64,000 nucleotides of DNA from Bradyrhizobium sp. Its GTDB lineage: Bacteria > Pseudomonadota > Alphaproteobacteria > Rhizobiales > Xanthobacteraceae. The notes beneath the pieces are model-generated. The model ran no database searches. It saw only the letters and a program-made list of their open reading frames with translations, and was not told the DNA's origin. How positions within the stretch are numbered: the first letter of the stretch is position 1; each line of letters begins with the position of its first letter. Positions 53,130 to 60,408 of this stretch are shown here, piece after piece. The translations under genes and the position numbers were made by a program. Location of the stretch: NCBI RefSeq assembly GCF_022844465.1, contig NZ_JALHLP010000001.1:1-64000 (forward strand), in the 5' to 3' direction.

Positions 53130-53729
53130 ATGCGGATCACCCTGATCGGATCCCGCCATTTTGGCGTGACAACCCTGAACATGCTGCGCGAGCGCGGGGT
53201 CGATATCGCCCGTGTCGTCGTTCATGATCGCGAGGACCGCCTCGCCGCCGCCGCGCAGGCCGCCGGGATCGAAATTGTCGTCCAGGCCGATCCCAGGCTC
53301 GTCGCCGCCGCCGAGATCGCGCCCCGGACCGACCTGATCGTGACCGCGCACAGCCACGCCCGGGTCTCCCGGGAGGCGCTGGCCGCCGCCAGGCTCGGCG
53401 GCATCGGCTATCACCCCTCGCTGCTGCCGCGCCATCGCGGCATCGCCGCGGTGGAATGGACCATCAAGGAGGGGGATGCGATCGCAGGGGGCTCCGTCTA
53501 TCACCTTGCCGACCGCATGGATGCCGGCGCCATCGCCGCGCAGGAGTGGGTGTTCGTCAAGAAAGGCGAGACCGCCCGCGAGCTATGGGAGCGCGCGCTG
53601 GCGCCGCTTGGCCAGAAACTGCTGGCCGAGGTCATCGATTACGCCAAGGTCCACGGCAGCCTGCCCGCCAAGCCGCAGGACGAGCAATTCGCGACCCTGG
53701 CGCCGAGCGTATCGGATGCGAAACACTAG
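53130..53729 (+). CDS. short formyltransferase-family protein
   Basis: 199 residues covering only the formyl-transferase catalytic domain. MRITLIGSRHFG starts the Rossmann-like fold; the catalytic loop is GYHPSLLPRHRGIAAVEW, with His and the SLLPxxRG motif shared by methionyl-tRNA and sugar formyltransferases; a later Asp is in YHLADRMDAGAI. Methionyl-tRNA formyltransferase is about 310 residues with an OB-like C-terminal domain that is missing here. The substrate is unknown; it uses N10-formyl-tetrahydrofolate if it follows the family. Confidence 0.8.
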   Translation: MRITLIGSRHFGVTTLNMLRERGVDIARVVVHDREDRLAAAAQAAGIEIVVQADPRLVAAAEIAPRTDLIVTAHSHARVSREALAAARLGGIGYHPSLLPRHRGIAAVEWTIKEGDAIAGGSVYHLADRMDAGAIAAQEWVFVKKGETARELWERALAPLGQKLLAEVIDYAKVHGSLPAKPQDEQFATLAPSVSDAKH

Positions 53730-53930
53730 GACTACCTAAATACCGCATGACGCTGGAAAGGCCGAATCAGCGGTTCAAAACTTCGAAACTCTACGTCCGG
53801 AGCCGGAATCAGATTTACCCTATGTACTTGAGTTAACAAGGAACTTTGTCCGGTATTGCAATGCACCTAAGTTTGGACACATTGTAGCCAGACAATACAA
53901 ACCATCACGAACAATTCGGGGATTTGATTT

Positions 53931-54272
53931 ATGCGTTCCAACCGCATCAGCGCGTTTCTTGTTGCCGGAGCCGCCACCATTGCGACTGCGCCGGTCTCGG
54001 CCCAGCAGCCCTATGACGGCCTCTGGCAGGTCACCGTCGTGACCAAGTCCGGCAGTTGCGACGCGCAGACGACCTCGACCATCACGGTTGCCGATGGCAA
54101 GATTTCAGGCGGTCCGGTTTCCGGCAGCGTCGGCAGCGGCGGCCTGGTGCGGGTGTCGATCAATGGCGCGCAGGCAAACGGTCAACTGAGCGGCAACTCT
54201 GGGTCAGGGAAATGGAACGCGGCTTCAGTCGGTGTACCCTGCAGCGGTCGATGGGAAGCATCCCGTCAGTAA
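53931..54272 (+). CDS. small exported protein, unknown function
   Basis: 113 residues. A signal peptide (about 1-24, SAFLVAGAATIATAPVSA then QQP) is followed by a beta-rich domain beginning YDGLWQVTVVTKSGSCD, with two cysteines that could pair (SGSCDA, VPCSGRW). Its layout (DGxWxVxV, then short beta strands with Gly/Ser) is like the next protein, which starts inside its last codons. No known family assigned. Confidence 0.65.
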   Translation: MRSNRISAFLVAGAATIATAPVSAQQPYDGLWQVTVVTKSGSCDAQTTSTITVADGKISGGPVSGSVGSGGLVRVSINGAQANGQLSGNSGSGKWNAASVGVPCSGRWEASRQ

Positions 54273-54757
54273 GGCGGCAAGATTGTTCGTTCGCGCGGCG
54301 GCTGGCATTCGGAGCCGTCGCGTTGGTCGCCCTTGTCGCGCCCTCTAGCGGTCATGCCGACGCGGGCGCCTTTGCCGGCATGGCGGGAAGCTGGTCGGGC
54401 GGCGGCACCGTCGCCCTCGATGATGGGTCCAGCGAGCGCATCCGCTGCCGCGCGACCTACAAGGTCATCGGCGCCAGCATGGACATGGACCTGACCTGCG
54501 CCAGCGACGCCTACAAGTTCAACCTCAGGGCCGCGGTCGTTGCCCAAGGCGGCGAGATCACCGGCACCTGGAGCGAAACCAGCCGCAATGTCGGCGGCAG
54601 CATTCAGGGCCGCGGCGCCAGTGGCAGCCTGCGGGTGGTGGCCCAGGCGGCCGGTTTCACTTCCAACATCACGTTGAGGACCGCCGGCAACAAGCAGTCG
54701 ATCGCCATGAAGGCCGACGCCCAGTTCCGCGCCGCCAATATTTCGCTGTCGAAGTAG
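54251..54757 (+). CDS. exported beta-rich protein, unknown function
   Basis: 168 residues from ATG 54251, overlapping the preceding gene by 22 nt. A signal peptide (RLAFGAVALVALVAPSSGHA, cleaved near 36) precedes a domain beginning FAGMAGSWSGGGTVALDDGS with repeated short strands (EITGTWSETSRN, GSIQGRGASGSLRV). Cysteines in RIRCRATYK and DLTCASD may form a disulfide. It probably lies in the periplasm. No function known; the overlap suggests co-production with 53931. Confidence 0.7.
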   Translation: MGSIPSVRRQDCSFARRLAFGAVALVALVAPSSGHADAGAFAGMAGSWSGGGTVALDDGSSERIRCRATYKVIGASMDMDLTCASDAYKFNLRAAVVAQGGEITGTWSETSRNVGGSIQGRGASGSLRVVAQAAGFTSNITLRTAGNKQSIAMKADAQFRAANISLSK

Positions 54758-54819
54758 ACGCACAGCCCACGCGGCGGACCGTCCACGCAAGGGCGATCCG
54801 ATTTCGCAAGCGGCGTCCG

Positions 54820-55020
54820 TTAGCTCGTCTCCGGCTTCCCGAGCTTCGCCGCCGTCTCCTTGATGGTCTTGGCGATCAGCAGCGCCTGCTCCTTGTTGAA
54901 GGCGAAGTCCTGCACGCCTTTGTGCGTGGTCAGCGACAGCACCATGATGTCGGGCTGCTGCTCGGGCCAGCCCGTCGCGAACGCGGTCACGAAGTCGGCG
55001 GAGGTCGATCGAGTAGTCAT
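54820..55020 (-). CDS. small protein, unknown function
   Basis: 66 residues, MTTRSTSADFVTAFATGWPE at the start, then MVLSLTTHKGVQDFAFNKEQ and a helical end IAKTIKETAAKLGKPE. Its reading is well maintained for such a short frame, and GAAAGGAAA-like bases precede the start on this strand. It lies downstream of the RidA gene on the same strand and may be co-transcribed with it (38-bp gap). No family recognised. Confidence 0.6.
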   Translation of the reverse strand: MTTRSTSADFVTAFATGWPEQQPDIMVLSLTTHKGVQDFAFNKEQALLIAKTIKETAAKLGKPETS

Positions 55021-55058
55021 TGGTTTCCTTTTCTTGGCTGGTTCGCGTCCGAAGCACG

Positions 55059-55457
55059 CTACGTCTTGGGAACGTAGGCGGTGACTTCAAGTTCGACCTT
55101 GGCGCGCTCGTCGACCAGCCCGCCGATATAGAGCAGCGTCGACGGCGGAAAATTCCGCCCCATGGTTTCCTTCCAGGCCGCGCCGATGCCGGCGCCCGCC
55201 GCTTCATATTCGCTGCGGCTTGTGAGGTACCAGGTCAACCGCACGATATGCTCGGGTCCCGCGCCGGCCTCGGCCAGCAGCTTCATCACCCGCTTCAGCG
55301 CGGCGCCGACCTGGCCCGCCATATCAGGCACGTAGTCGCCCTTCTCGTCGCCGCCGGTCTGGCCGGCGAGCACAATCCATCGGCCGGATCCATCGACCTC
55401 GACGCCGTGCGAAAAGCCGCGGGGTTTCGACCATTCGGCCGGTTGCAGGAAACGCAT
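55059..55457 (-). CDS. RidA family protein (YjgF/YER057c/UK114)
   Basis: 132 residues from ATG 55457, chosen because AGGGAGGA lies about seven nucleotides upstream; a longer frame to 55649 is unlikely. The domain reads FSHGVEVDGSGRWIVLAGQT, VGAALKRVMKLLAEAGAGPEHIVRLTWYLTS, and PPSTLLYIGGLVDERAKVELEVTA. The RidA arginine that contacts the imine or enamine substrate is not at its usual PxRxxV position (PPSTLL), so it may belong to a non-deaminating subgroup. It is divergent from the EamA transporter gene. Confidence 0.88.
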   Translation of the reverse strand: MRFLQPAEWSKPRGFSHGVEVDGSGRWIVLAGQTGGDEKGDYVPDMAGQVGAALKRVMKLLAEAGAGPEHIVRLTWYLTSRSEYEAAGAGIGAAWKETMGRNFPPSTLLYIGGLVDERAKVELEVTAYVPKT

Positions 55458-55528
55458 GGGCAAGTCCTCCCTTGACATCAGCGTTGCATAGCACCGAACG
55501 GGCGGGCGCTCCCACCCTGAATTTTCGG

Positions 55529-56512
55529 GTGGCGTCCCCGCGCGGCCGCTGCGTCGCTGCGTCAGCGGATTTGCGCGTTGCAAATCAAAGCCCCCTCGCC
55601 GATACCAGCCTTCCCGAAATCTCCAGCGTCTGCTCCCTGCATGGATCACCTTCCAACTCCCTCGCCGCGCTATGGATGGCCGGCTGGCTGGCGCTGATGC
55701 TGATCATCGCCATCGCCGGCCGCGAGGCGATGCGCGAGATGAACGTGTTCCAACTGATGGAGGCGCGTTCGGTCCTCGGCTTTTTCATGCTTTATCCGCT
55801 GATCCGCTTGAGCGGCGGATTCAGCGTGGTCAGGACCACGCGGCTGCCGCAGCACATCGCGCGCAACCTCGTCCACTACGGCGCCCAGCTCGGGTGGTTC
55901 TTCGCCCTGACGCTGATCCCGATCGGCCAGGTGGTGGCGATCGAATTCACCATGCCGATCTGGACCGCGATCCTGGCCGCGATGTTTCTCGGCGAACGCA
56001 TGACGACCTGGAAGATCGCCGCGATCGCGCTCGGGATTGTTGGTGTGGTCGTCATCGTCCGCCCGGCAACGGGAGAGGTCAATCCGGGGCAATTGATCGC
56101 GCTGGCAGCCGCGGTCGGTTTCGGAATTTCGGTCGCAATGGTGAAGTCGCTGACCCGCACCGAGCAGACGCTGGGGATCCTGTTCTGGATGCTGGTGGTG
56201 CAATCGGCGGCGGGCTTCTTTCCCGCGCTCTACGTCTGGACCTGGCCGCCGGCCCATGTCTGGGGGTGGGTCGTCGTGATCGCGTTCTGCGGCACCTTTT
56301 CTCATTACTGCATGGCGCGCGCGCTGCGGCACGCCGACGCCACCGTGGTGATCCCGATGGACTTCCTGCGGGTTCCCCTCACCGCCGCGGCCGGCTGGCT
56401 GATCTATTCGGAACGGCTGGACCTGTTGACGGTGCTGGGCGCCGCCCTGATCCTCACCGGCAATTTGCTGAACCTGAAACCCAATCCGGCTTCCGCGAGC
56501 GGCAAAACCTGA
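55529..56512 (+). CDS. EamA-family (DMT superfamily) transporter
   Basis: About 327 residues with roughly ten transmembrane helices in two EamA repeats (VLGFFMLYPL ... TMPIWTAILAAMFLGERMTTWKI; and LGILFWMLVV ... VVIPMDFLRVPLTAAAGWLIYSERL). The paired GERMTTWK and SERLDLLT motifs are typical. The substrate is unknown, probably a metabolite exporter. The start is uncertain: frames from ATG 55472, GTG 55529 and ATG 55676 are open. 55472 would run into the RidA ribosome-binding site, and 55676 clips the first helix, so an intermediate start is listed. Confidence 0.85.
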   Translation: MASPRGRCVAASADLRVANQSPLADTSLPEISSVCSLHGSPSNSLAALWMAGWLALMLIIAIAGREAMREMNVFQLMEARSVLGFFMLYPLIRLSGGFSVVRTTRLPQHIARNLVHYGAQLGWFFALTLIPIGQVVAIEFTMPIWTAILAAMFLGERMTTWKIAAIALGIVGVVVIVRPATGEVNPGQLIALAAAVGFGISVAMVKSLTRTEQTLGILFWMLVVQSAAGFFPALYVWTWPPAHVWGWVVVIAFCGTFSHYCMARALRHADATVVIPMDFLRVPLTAAAGWLIYSERLDLLTVLGAALILTGNLLNLKPNPASASGKT

Positions 56513-56526
56513 GCTTTTCGGCTGGC

Positions 56527-56542
56527 TGTGATCTGGATCACG
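56527..56542 (+). promoter_or_regulatory. Crp/Fnr-family binding site
   Basis: TGTGATCTGGATCACG (56527-56542) has TGTGA-N6-TCACg symmetry. Its inner 12 bases, tgatctggatca, also fit the core of the FixK2/Fnr box TTGATCTGGATCAA of rhizobia. It lies 146 bp before the caspase gene start and could activate or repress it. The exact regulator among the Crp/Fnr relatives cannot be decided from sequence alone. Confidence 0.55.
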
Positions 56543-56687
56543 TGCATGCTCCGGGGCGCCGCATATAGGAATTGTGGCAGAGGTTAGTCGATTCACACTG
56601 TTTTTTGTGGCGCGCAACGCTGGGGTTTTGTGTAGTCTGCCGCCAGCATTACAGCCAAGGCTCTTTCGATTCTGCCAGGGGGATTTC

Positions 56688-58121
56688 ATGATCCGCTACC
56701 CAACCCTCATCCTGTCGATGATCTGCTTGGCCTTCACGGCCGGCGCCGCCTATGCCGAGAAGCGCGTCGCTTTCGTCGTCGGCAACGGCACCTACAAGAA
56801 CGTCGCCCCGCTGCCCAATCCCTCCATTGACGCCAAGGCGATGGCCAGCGCGCTGCGCAACGTCGGATTCCAGGTGGTCGAAGGCACCAATCTCACGCGC
56901 GACAAGATGACCGAGCGGCTGCTCGACTTCGGCAAGAAGGCGCAAGGCGCCGACGTCGCGGTGTTCTTCTACGCCGGCCACGGCATCGCCGTCAGCGGCA
57001 CCAATTATCTGCTGCCGATCGATGCCGACATCAAATCCGAGATGGACGTCAAGCTGGGCGCGGCCATCAATATCGACCTGACGCTTGAGCAGACCATGGG
57101 CGATGCCAAGGTCAAGCTGGTGTTCCTCGACGCTTGCCGCGACAACCCGTTCGCGGCCAAGATCAAATCCAACGCCGCAACCCGCAGCGTCAACGTGCAG
57201 ACCGGCCTGGCCGAAATGAAGTCCGGCGAAGGCACCCTGATCGCGTTCGCGACCGGCCCCGGCCAGACCGCGCTCGACGGCCAGGAGGGCGCCAACAGCC
57301 CGTTCACGCGCGCGCTGCTCGCCAACCTCACCCAGCCCGGCGTCGAGATCCAGCAAGCGATGACCAAGGTTCGCGCCCAGGTCAACGAGGAGACCAACAA
57401 GGGTCAGTTGCCCTGGGGCCATACCAACCTGATCGGCGCGGTCTACCTCAACGGTGGCCCTGCGCCGTCGGCGGCCGCCGCATCGACCTCGGCTCCGACA
57501 GCCGTGGCGTCGCGGCCCGGCTCGGACGTCGAACTGGAGTTCTGGCGCTCGATCAAGGACTCCAACAAGCCGGAAGAATTCAACGCCTATCTCAGCAACT
57601 ATCCCAACGGTCAGTTCAGGTCGCTGGCGCTGTCCCGGATCGCATCGCTGGAGAGCGGCGCCAAGGATTCCAATGCGACCCGCAATTTAAGCAAAGGCAT
57701 CGATCCCGCGACCTTCAAGGATGAAGCGGACCAGACTACCGAGGACCAGATCGGCCTCGACAGGGGTCAGCGCCGCGACGTGCAGCGCCGCCTCACCGGG
57801 CTCGGTTTCGACACCAAGATCACGGGCCAGTTCGACCAATCGACCCGTTCCGTGATCGCCCGCTGGCAGGCCGCCCGCGGCTACCCCAAGAGCGGTTACC
57901 TCAACAGGCTTCAGCACAAGGCGCTGTTGACCGAGATCGTGGCGGCTCCGCCGACCGCGAGCACCGGCGAGGAGCCTGTCCGTCGCCGCGCCGCCCAACC
58001 GCAACGACAGCCGCAACAGCAGCCACCGCCGCAACAGCGTCAGCAGGCCATCAGCCCCGGCCCCGATCCTGCCGGCGCCGGCCGCTTCATCGGCGGCGTC
58101 GTGGGCGGCATGCTGCGGTAG
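56688..58121 (+). CDS. secreted caspase-family (C14) protein with peptidoglycan-binding domain
   Basis: 477 residues from ATG 56688, with AGGGGGA upstream. A signal peptide (about 1-23, ICLAFTAGAAYA) leads to a p20-like caspase domain (about 25-240) with the catalytic His in FFYAGHGIAV (H98) and Cys in FLDACRDNP (C150), both intact. A linker region (about 260-350) contains FWRSIKDSNKPEEFNAYLS. Then comes a PG_binding_1 domain (about 355-415; RRDVQRRLTGLGFDTKITGQ, STRSVIARWQAARGY), and a Gln/Pro-rich tail. Activity is likely extracytoplasmic, near the cell wall. A bidirectional terminator follows. Confidence 0.92.
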   Translation: MIRYPTLILSMICLAFTAGAAYAEKRVAFVVGNGTYKNVAPLPNPSIDAKAMASALRNVGFQVVEGTNLTRDKMTERLLDFGKKAQGADVAVFFYAGHGIAVSGTNYLLPIDADIKSEMDVKLGAAINIDLTLEQTMGDAKVKLVFLDACRDNPFAAKIKSNAATRSVNVQTGLAEMKSGEGTLIAFATGPGQTALDGQEGANSPFTRALLANLTQPGVEIQQAMTKVRAQVNEETNKGQLPWGHTNLIGAVYLNGGPAPSAAAASTSAPTAVASRPGSDVELEFWRSIKDSNKPEEFNAYLSNYPNGQFRSLALSRIASLESGAKDSNATRNLSKGIDPATFKDEADQTTEDQIGLDRGQRRDVQRRLTGLGFDTKITGQFDQSTRSVIARWQAARGYPKSGYLNRLQHKALLTEIVAAPPTASTGEEPVRRRAAQPQRQPQQQPPPQQRQQAISPGPDPAGAGRFIGGVVGGMLR

Positions 58122-58163
58122 AACGTTTTTCCAGCGAGCGTCGGCACGCGGCCTATCAACTGC

Positions 58164-58190
58164 AAAAGCCCGGGACCATCCCGGGCTTTT
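58164..58190. terminator. bidirectional intrinsic terminator
   Basis: Perfect 12-bp arms aaaagcccggga (58164-58175) and tcccgggctttt (58179-58190) surround a 3-nt loop, with A-runs before and T-runs after on either strand. It lies 43 bp after the caspase stop and 25 bp after the end of the convergent BrnA-like gene, so it can end both transcripts. Confidence 0.9.
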
Positions 58191-58214
58191 CCTGTTCCAG
58201 GACCATGCGACGTT

Positions 58215-58454
58215 CTATTTCCCGGCGGCCCGCCGCAGCGCCGCGTTGATCCGGTCCTGCCAGCCGGCGCCGCCTTCCTGGAAATATTCCAGCACGTCCT
58301 GATCGATGCGCAGCGAGACCAGCTCCTTCACGCCCGGAATGGCAGCCGACTTCGGTGGCGCTTCCGCCACCTTGGTCGTGGTGCGCTTGAACGCCGCCTC
58401 CGCTTCGCTGCGGGCATCGTTCAGGGTTCTCGGCCGCCTCGGCTGGTCCACCAT
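58215..58454 (-). CDS. BrnA-like antitoxin, no adjacent toxin
   Basis: 79 residues. The C-terminal part VSLRIDQDVLEYFQEGGAGW, then QDRINAALR, is the ribbon-helix-helix-like signature of BrnA antitoxins. The usual partner BrnT, a small RNase toxin gene, would normally precede it. The 97 bp before the start (58455-58551) and the region beyond contain no such gene. It could be an orphan antitoxin or a repressor. It converges on the caspase gene and shares its terminator. Confidence 0.82.
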   Translation of the reverse strand: MVDQPRRPRTLNDARSEAEAAFKRTTTKVAEAPPKSAAIPGVKELVSLRIDQDVLEYFQEGGAGWQDRINAALRRAAGK

Positions 58455-58779
58455 CGCTCAATTTCCTTTAAACGGCACGGTGTAAACATAACGTTCGGAG
58501 AATGACGGTACGTGTGCGGTGCACTGCACGCGTACTGATGACGCCCGATCTCAACGCTCGCCGGCAATATTCACCGGGAATTCGCGGCTCCAGCTACTTA
58601 GGAGTTGACCGGGCCGTCGCGCAAGCCTGAAACGCCGGGGCGCGCATTCGCTGCACCGCAAACCAAAGCGTCTCCAAGTTTCGCTAAACCACCGCATTTG
58701 TGTTGCTGGATCGTCAAACAATTCCGTGTATACTTTAGCCGTGGGGAGCACTCAGGTTCAGAACGCAAAGGAGGTCACG

Positions 58780-58995
58780 ATGCCAGCACTTGCTGCAATC
58801 AAGTCGACCGTCGCGTCCAGGCCCGACCCGCGTGGCTGTGATTTACCGACCTGCCCCGTTTGCGCGGACTCCATGGTCGCGGCCGAAGCTTCCGCCTACC
58901 TCAACGACCATTTGATCAGCTATCTCTGGACTTGCGACACCTGCGGTTACGGATTCGTGACCAAGCATTCGGTCAAGCGGTTCGTCTGCAACTGA
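58780..58995 (+). CDS. small zinc-ribbon-like protein
   Basis: 71 residues from ATG 58780, with a strong AAAGGAGG ribosome-binding site; the upstream in-frame ATG 58726 is unlikely. Two CxxC pairs (TCPVCADSM and TCDTCGYGF) are spaced as in a zinc ribbon. A late Cys (FVCN) is near the C-terminus. Compact soluble protein of unknown role; the zinc ribbon suggests nucleic-acid or protein binding. It is followed 4 bp later by the end of the convergent tgt gene. Confidence 0.75.
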   Translation: MPALAAIKSTVASRPDPRGCDLPTCPVCADSMVAAEASAYLNDHLISYLWTCDTCGYGFVTKHSVKRFVCN

Positions 58996-58998
58996 GAT

Positions 58999-60132
58999 CT
59001 ATCTCGGAGCAATGTCACCGCGCGCCCATTGGGCGCGCGTTTGATTTTGGAACGCCGCGAACGCGCCGGCCCCGATCGCATCGCGCATGCCCTGCATCAG
59101 CTGCTGGTAATACGCCACATTGATCTCCGACAGCAGCATCGCCCCCAGCGTCTCGCCCGAACGCACCAGATGGTGCAGATAGGCGCGCGAGACGGTGCGC
59201 GCGGCGGGCCAGTCGCTCTCCTCGTCGAGCGGCCGCGGATCGTCGGCGTGGCGGGCGTTGCGCAGGTTGATCTGCCCGAAGCGGGTGAACGCCATGCCGT
59301 GCCGGCCGTTCCGGGTCGGCATCACGCAATCGAACATGTCGATGCCGCGCGCCACCGCCTCCAGCAGATCCTCGGGCGTGCCGACGCCCATCAGATAGCG
59401 CAGGCGATCATGGGGCAGCTCGGGTGCGGTTTCCTCGATCATCGCCAGCATCACCGCCTGCGGCTCGCCGACCGCAAGCCCGCCGATCGCGTAGCCATGG
59501 AAGCCGATCTCGACCAGGCCGCGCGCGCTGGCGTGGCGCAGCTCGGGGATGTCGCCTCCTTGCGCGATGCCAAACAGCATATAGCCTTCGGGGGCGCTCT
59601 CGAACGCGCGCCTGCTGCGCTCCGCCCAGCGCAGCGACAGCCGCATCGCACGCTCGATGTCGTCGCGCGCCGCCGGCAGCCTCACGCACTCGTCCATCTG
59701 CATCGCGATGTCTGAGCCCAACAGCCGCTGCACCTCGATCGAGCGCTCCGGCGACAGCTCGACCTTGGCGCCGTCGATATGCGAGCGAAACGTCACGGCG
59801 CGTTCGCTGACCTTGCGCAGCTCCGACAGCGACATCACCTGGAAGCCGCCGGAGTCTGTCAGCATCGGCCCGTTCCAGCCGGTGAAGGTCTGCAAGCCGC
59901 CGAGCGCGGCGATCCGTTCCGCCCCCGGCCGCAGCATCAGATGATAGGTGTTGCCAAGCACGATATCGGCGCCGGCGTCGCGCACCTCGCGCCAGTGCAG
60001 GCCCTTCATCGCGCCCGCGGTGCCGACCGGCATGAAGGCCGGCGTCCGCACCACGCCATGCGGCGTCGTCAGGCGGCCGGTACGGGCGGCGCCGTCAGTG
60101 GCGAGCAGTTCAAAATGGTTGGGAAGGCTCAT
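58999..60132 (-). CDS. tgt: tRNA-guanine transglycosylase (queuosine synthesis)
   Basis: 377 residues, full length. Tgt exchanges guanine 34 of tRNA(His/Asn/Asp/Tyr) for preQ1. [41 protein letters not shown] (near 92-107), [20 protein letters not shown], and [21 protein letters not shown] are clear, with catalytic Asp residues present. The C-terminal zinc-site region, normally CxCxxC, reads [19 protein letters not shown]: the three cysteines are absent. Neighbour queA is the next step, but the two are separated by the plus-strand asd block. Confidence 0.97.
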   Translation of the reverse strand: MSLPNHFELLATDGAARTGRLTTPHGVVRTPAFMPVGTAGAMKGLHWREVRDAGADIVLGNTYHLMLRPGAERIAALGGLQTFTGWNGPMLTDSGGFQVMSLSELRKVSERAVTFRSHIDGAKVELSPERSIEVQRLLGSDIAMQMDECVRLPAARDDIERAMRLSLRWAERSRRAFESAPEGYMLFGIAQGGDIPELRHASARGLVEIGFHGYAIGGLAVGEPQAVMLAMIEETAPELPHDRLRYLMGVGTPEDLLEAVARGIDMFDCVMPTRNGRHGMAFTRFGQINLRNARHADDPRPLDEESDWPAARTVSRAYLHHLVRSGETLGAMLLSEINVAYYQQLMQGMRDAIGAGAFAAFQNQTRAQWARGDIAPR

Positions 60133-60202
60133 GGGTGAGCTTATGGCGCGACACCGTCGCCCTGTTCAACCTCGTTCGCGCAGATTTTGGCCGCAAAACC
60201 CG

Positions 60203-60231
60203 TTGACGCCGGCCGCGCCCTGCCGCATAAA
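60203..60231 (+). promoter_or_regulatory. sigma-70-like promoter of the asd leader
   Basis: TTGACG (60203-60208), a 17-base spacer and CATAAA (60226-60231) give a near-consensus promoter. Transcription would begin about 60238, only a base or two before the leader-peptide ATG at 60240, so the leader mRNA would be nearly leaderless. Confidence 0.6.
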
Positions 60232-60239
60232 TCCGCGCC

Positions 60240-60311
60240 ATGACGATCTCGACCAAAGCGACCACGAAAACCAAAGCACCCTCCGGGGGCTCGGGAGCCG
60301 TGCGCGCGTAG
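60240..60311 (+). CDS. Thr/Lys-rich leader peptide of asd (attenuator)
   Basis: A 23-codon frame reads MTISTKATTKTKAPSGGSGA then VRA and stop. Codons 2-12 contain five Thr, three Lys and one Ile, the end products (or their descendants) of the aspartate pathway in which Asd acts. It lies between a promoter and a terminator hairpin that precedes asd, as in thrL or hisL. There is no ribosome-binding site, which suits leaderless initiation from the promoter at 60203. A functional role is inferred from composition and RNA folding, not from similarity to a known peptide. Confidence 0.65.
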   Translation: MTISTKATTKTKAPSGGSGAVRA

Positions 60312-60336
60312 TCGAACGATCGCATCATCCGAACCG

Positions 60337-60370
60337 AAGCCCCGCCTGATGAAGGACCGGGGCTTTTTTT
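60337..60370 (+). terminator. attenuator terminator upstream of asd
   Basis: Arms aagccccg (60337-60344) and cggggctt (60358-60365) enclose a 13-nt loop and run into seven T (60364-60370). This is an intrinsic terminator 39 nt before the asd start. The 5' arm (agcccc, 60338-60343) is also complementary to ggggct at 60286-60291 in the leader peptide frame, giving an alternative anti-terminator. Confidence 0.8.
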
Positions 60371-60408
60371 ATGGCCGCAGCTTCAAGCCAACCGAAAAGG
60401 ACAGACCC

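Noticed and set aside
60349..60408. Longer asd start at ATG 60349
   Set aside because: It would start translation within the loop and 3' arm of the terminator hairpin; the GTG at 60409 has a proper ribosome-binding site and fits the family's N-terminus.
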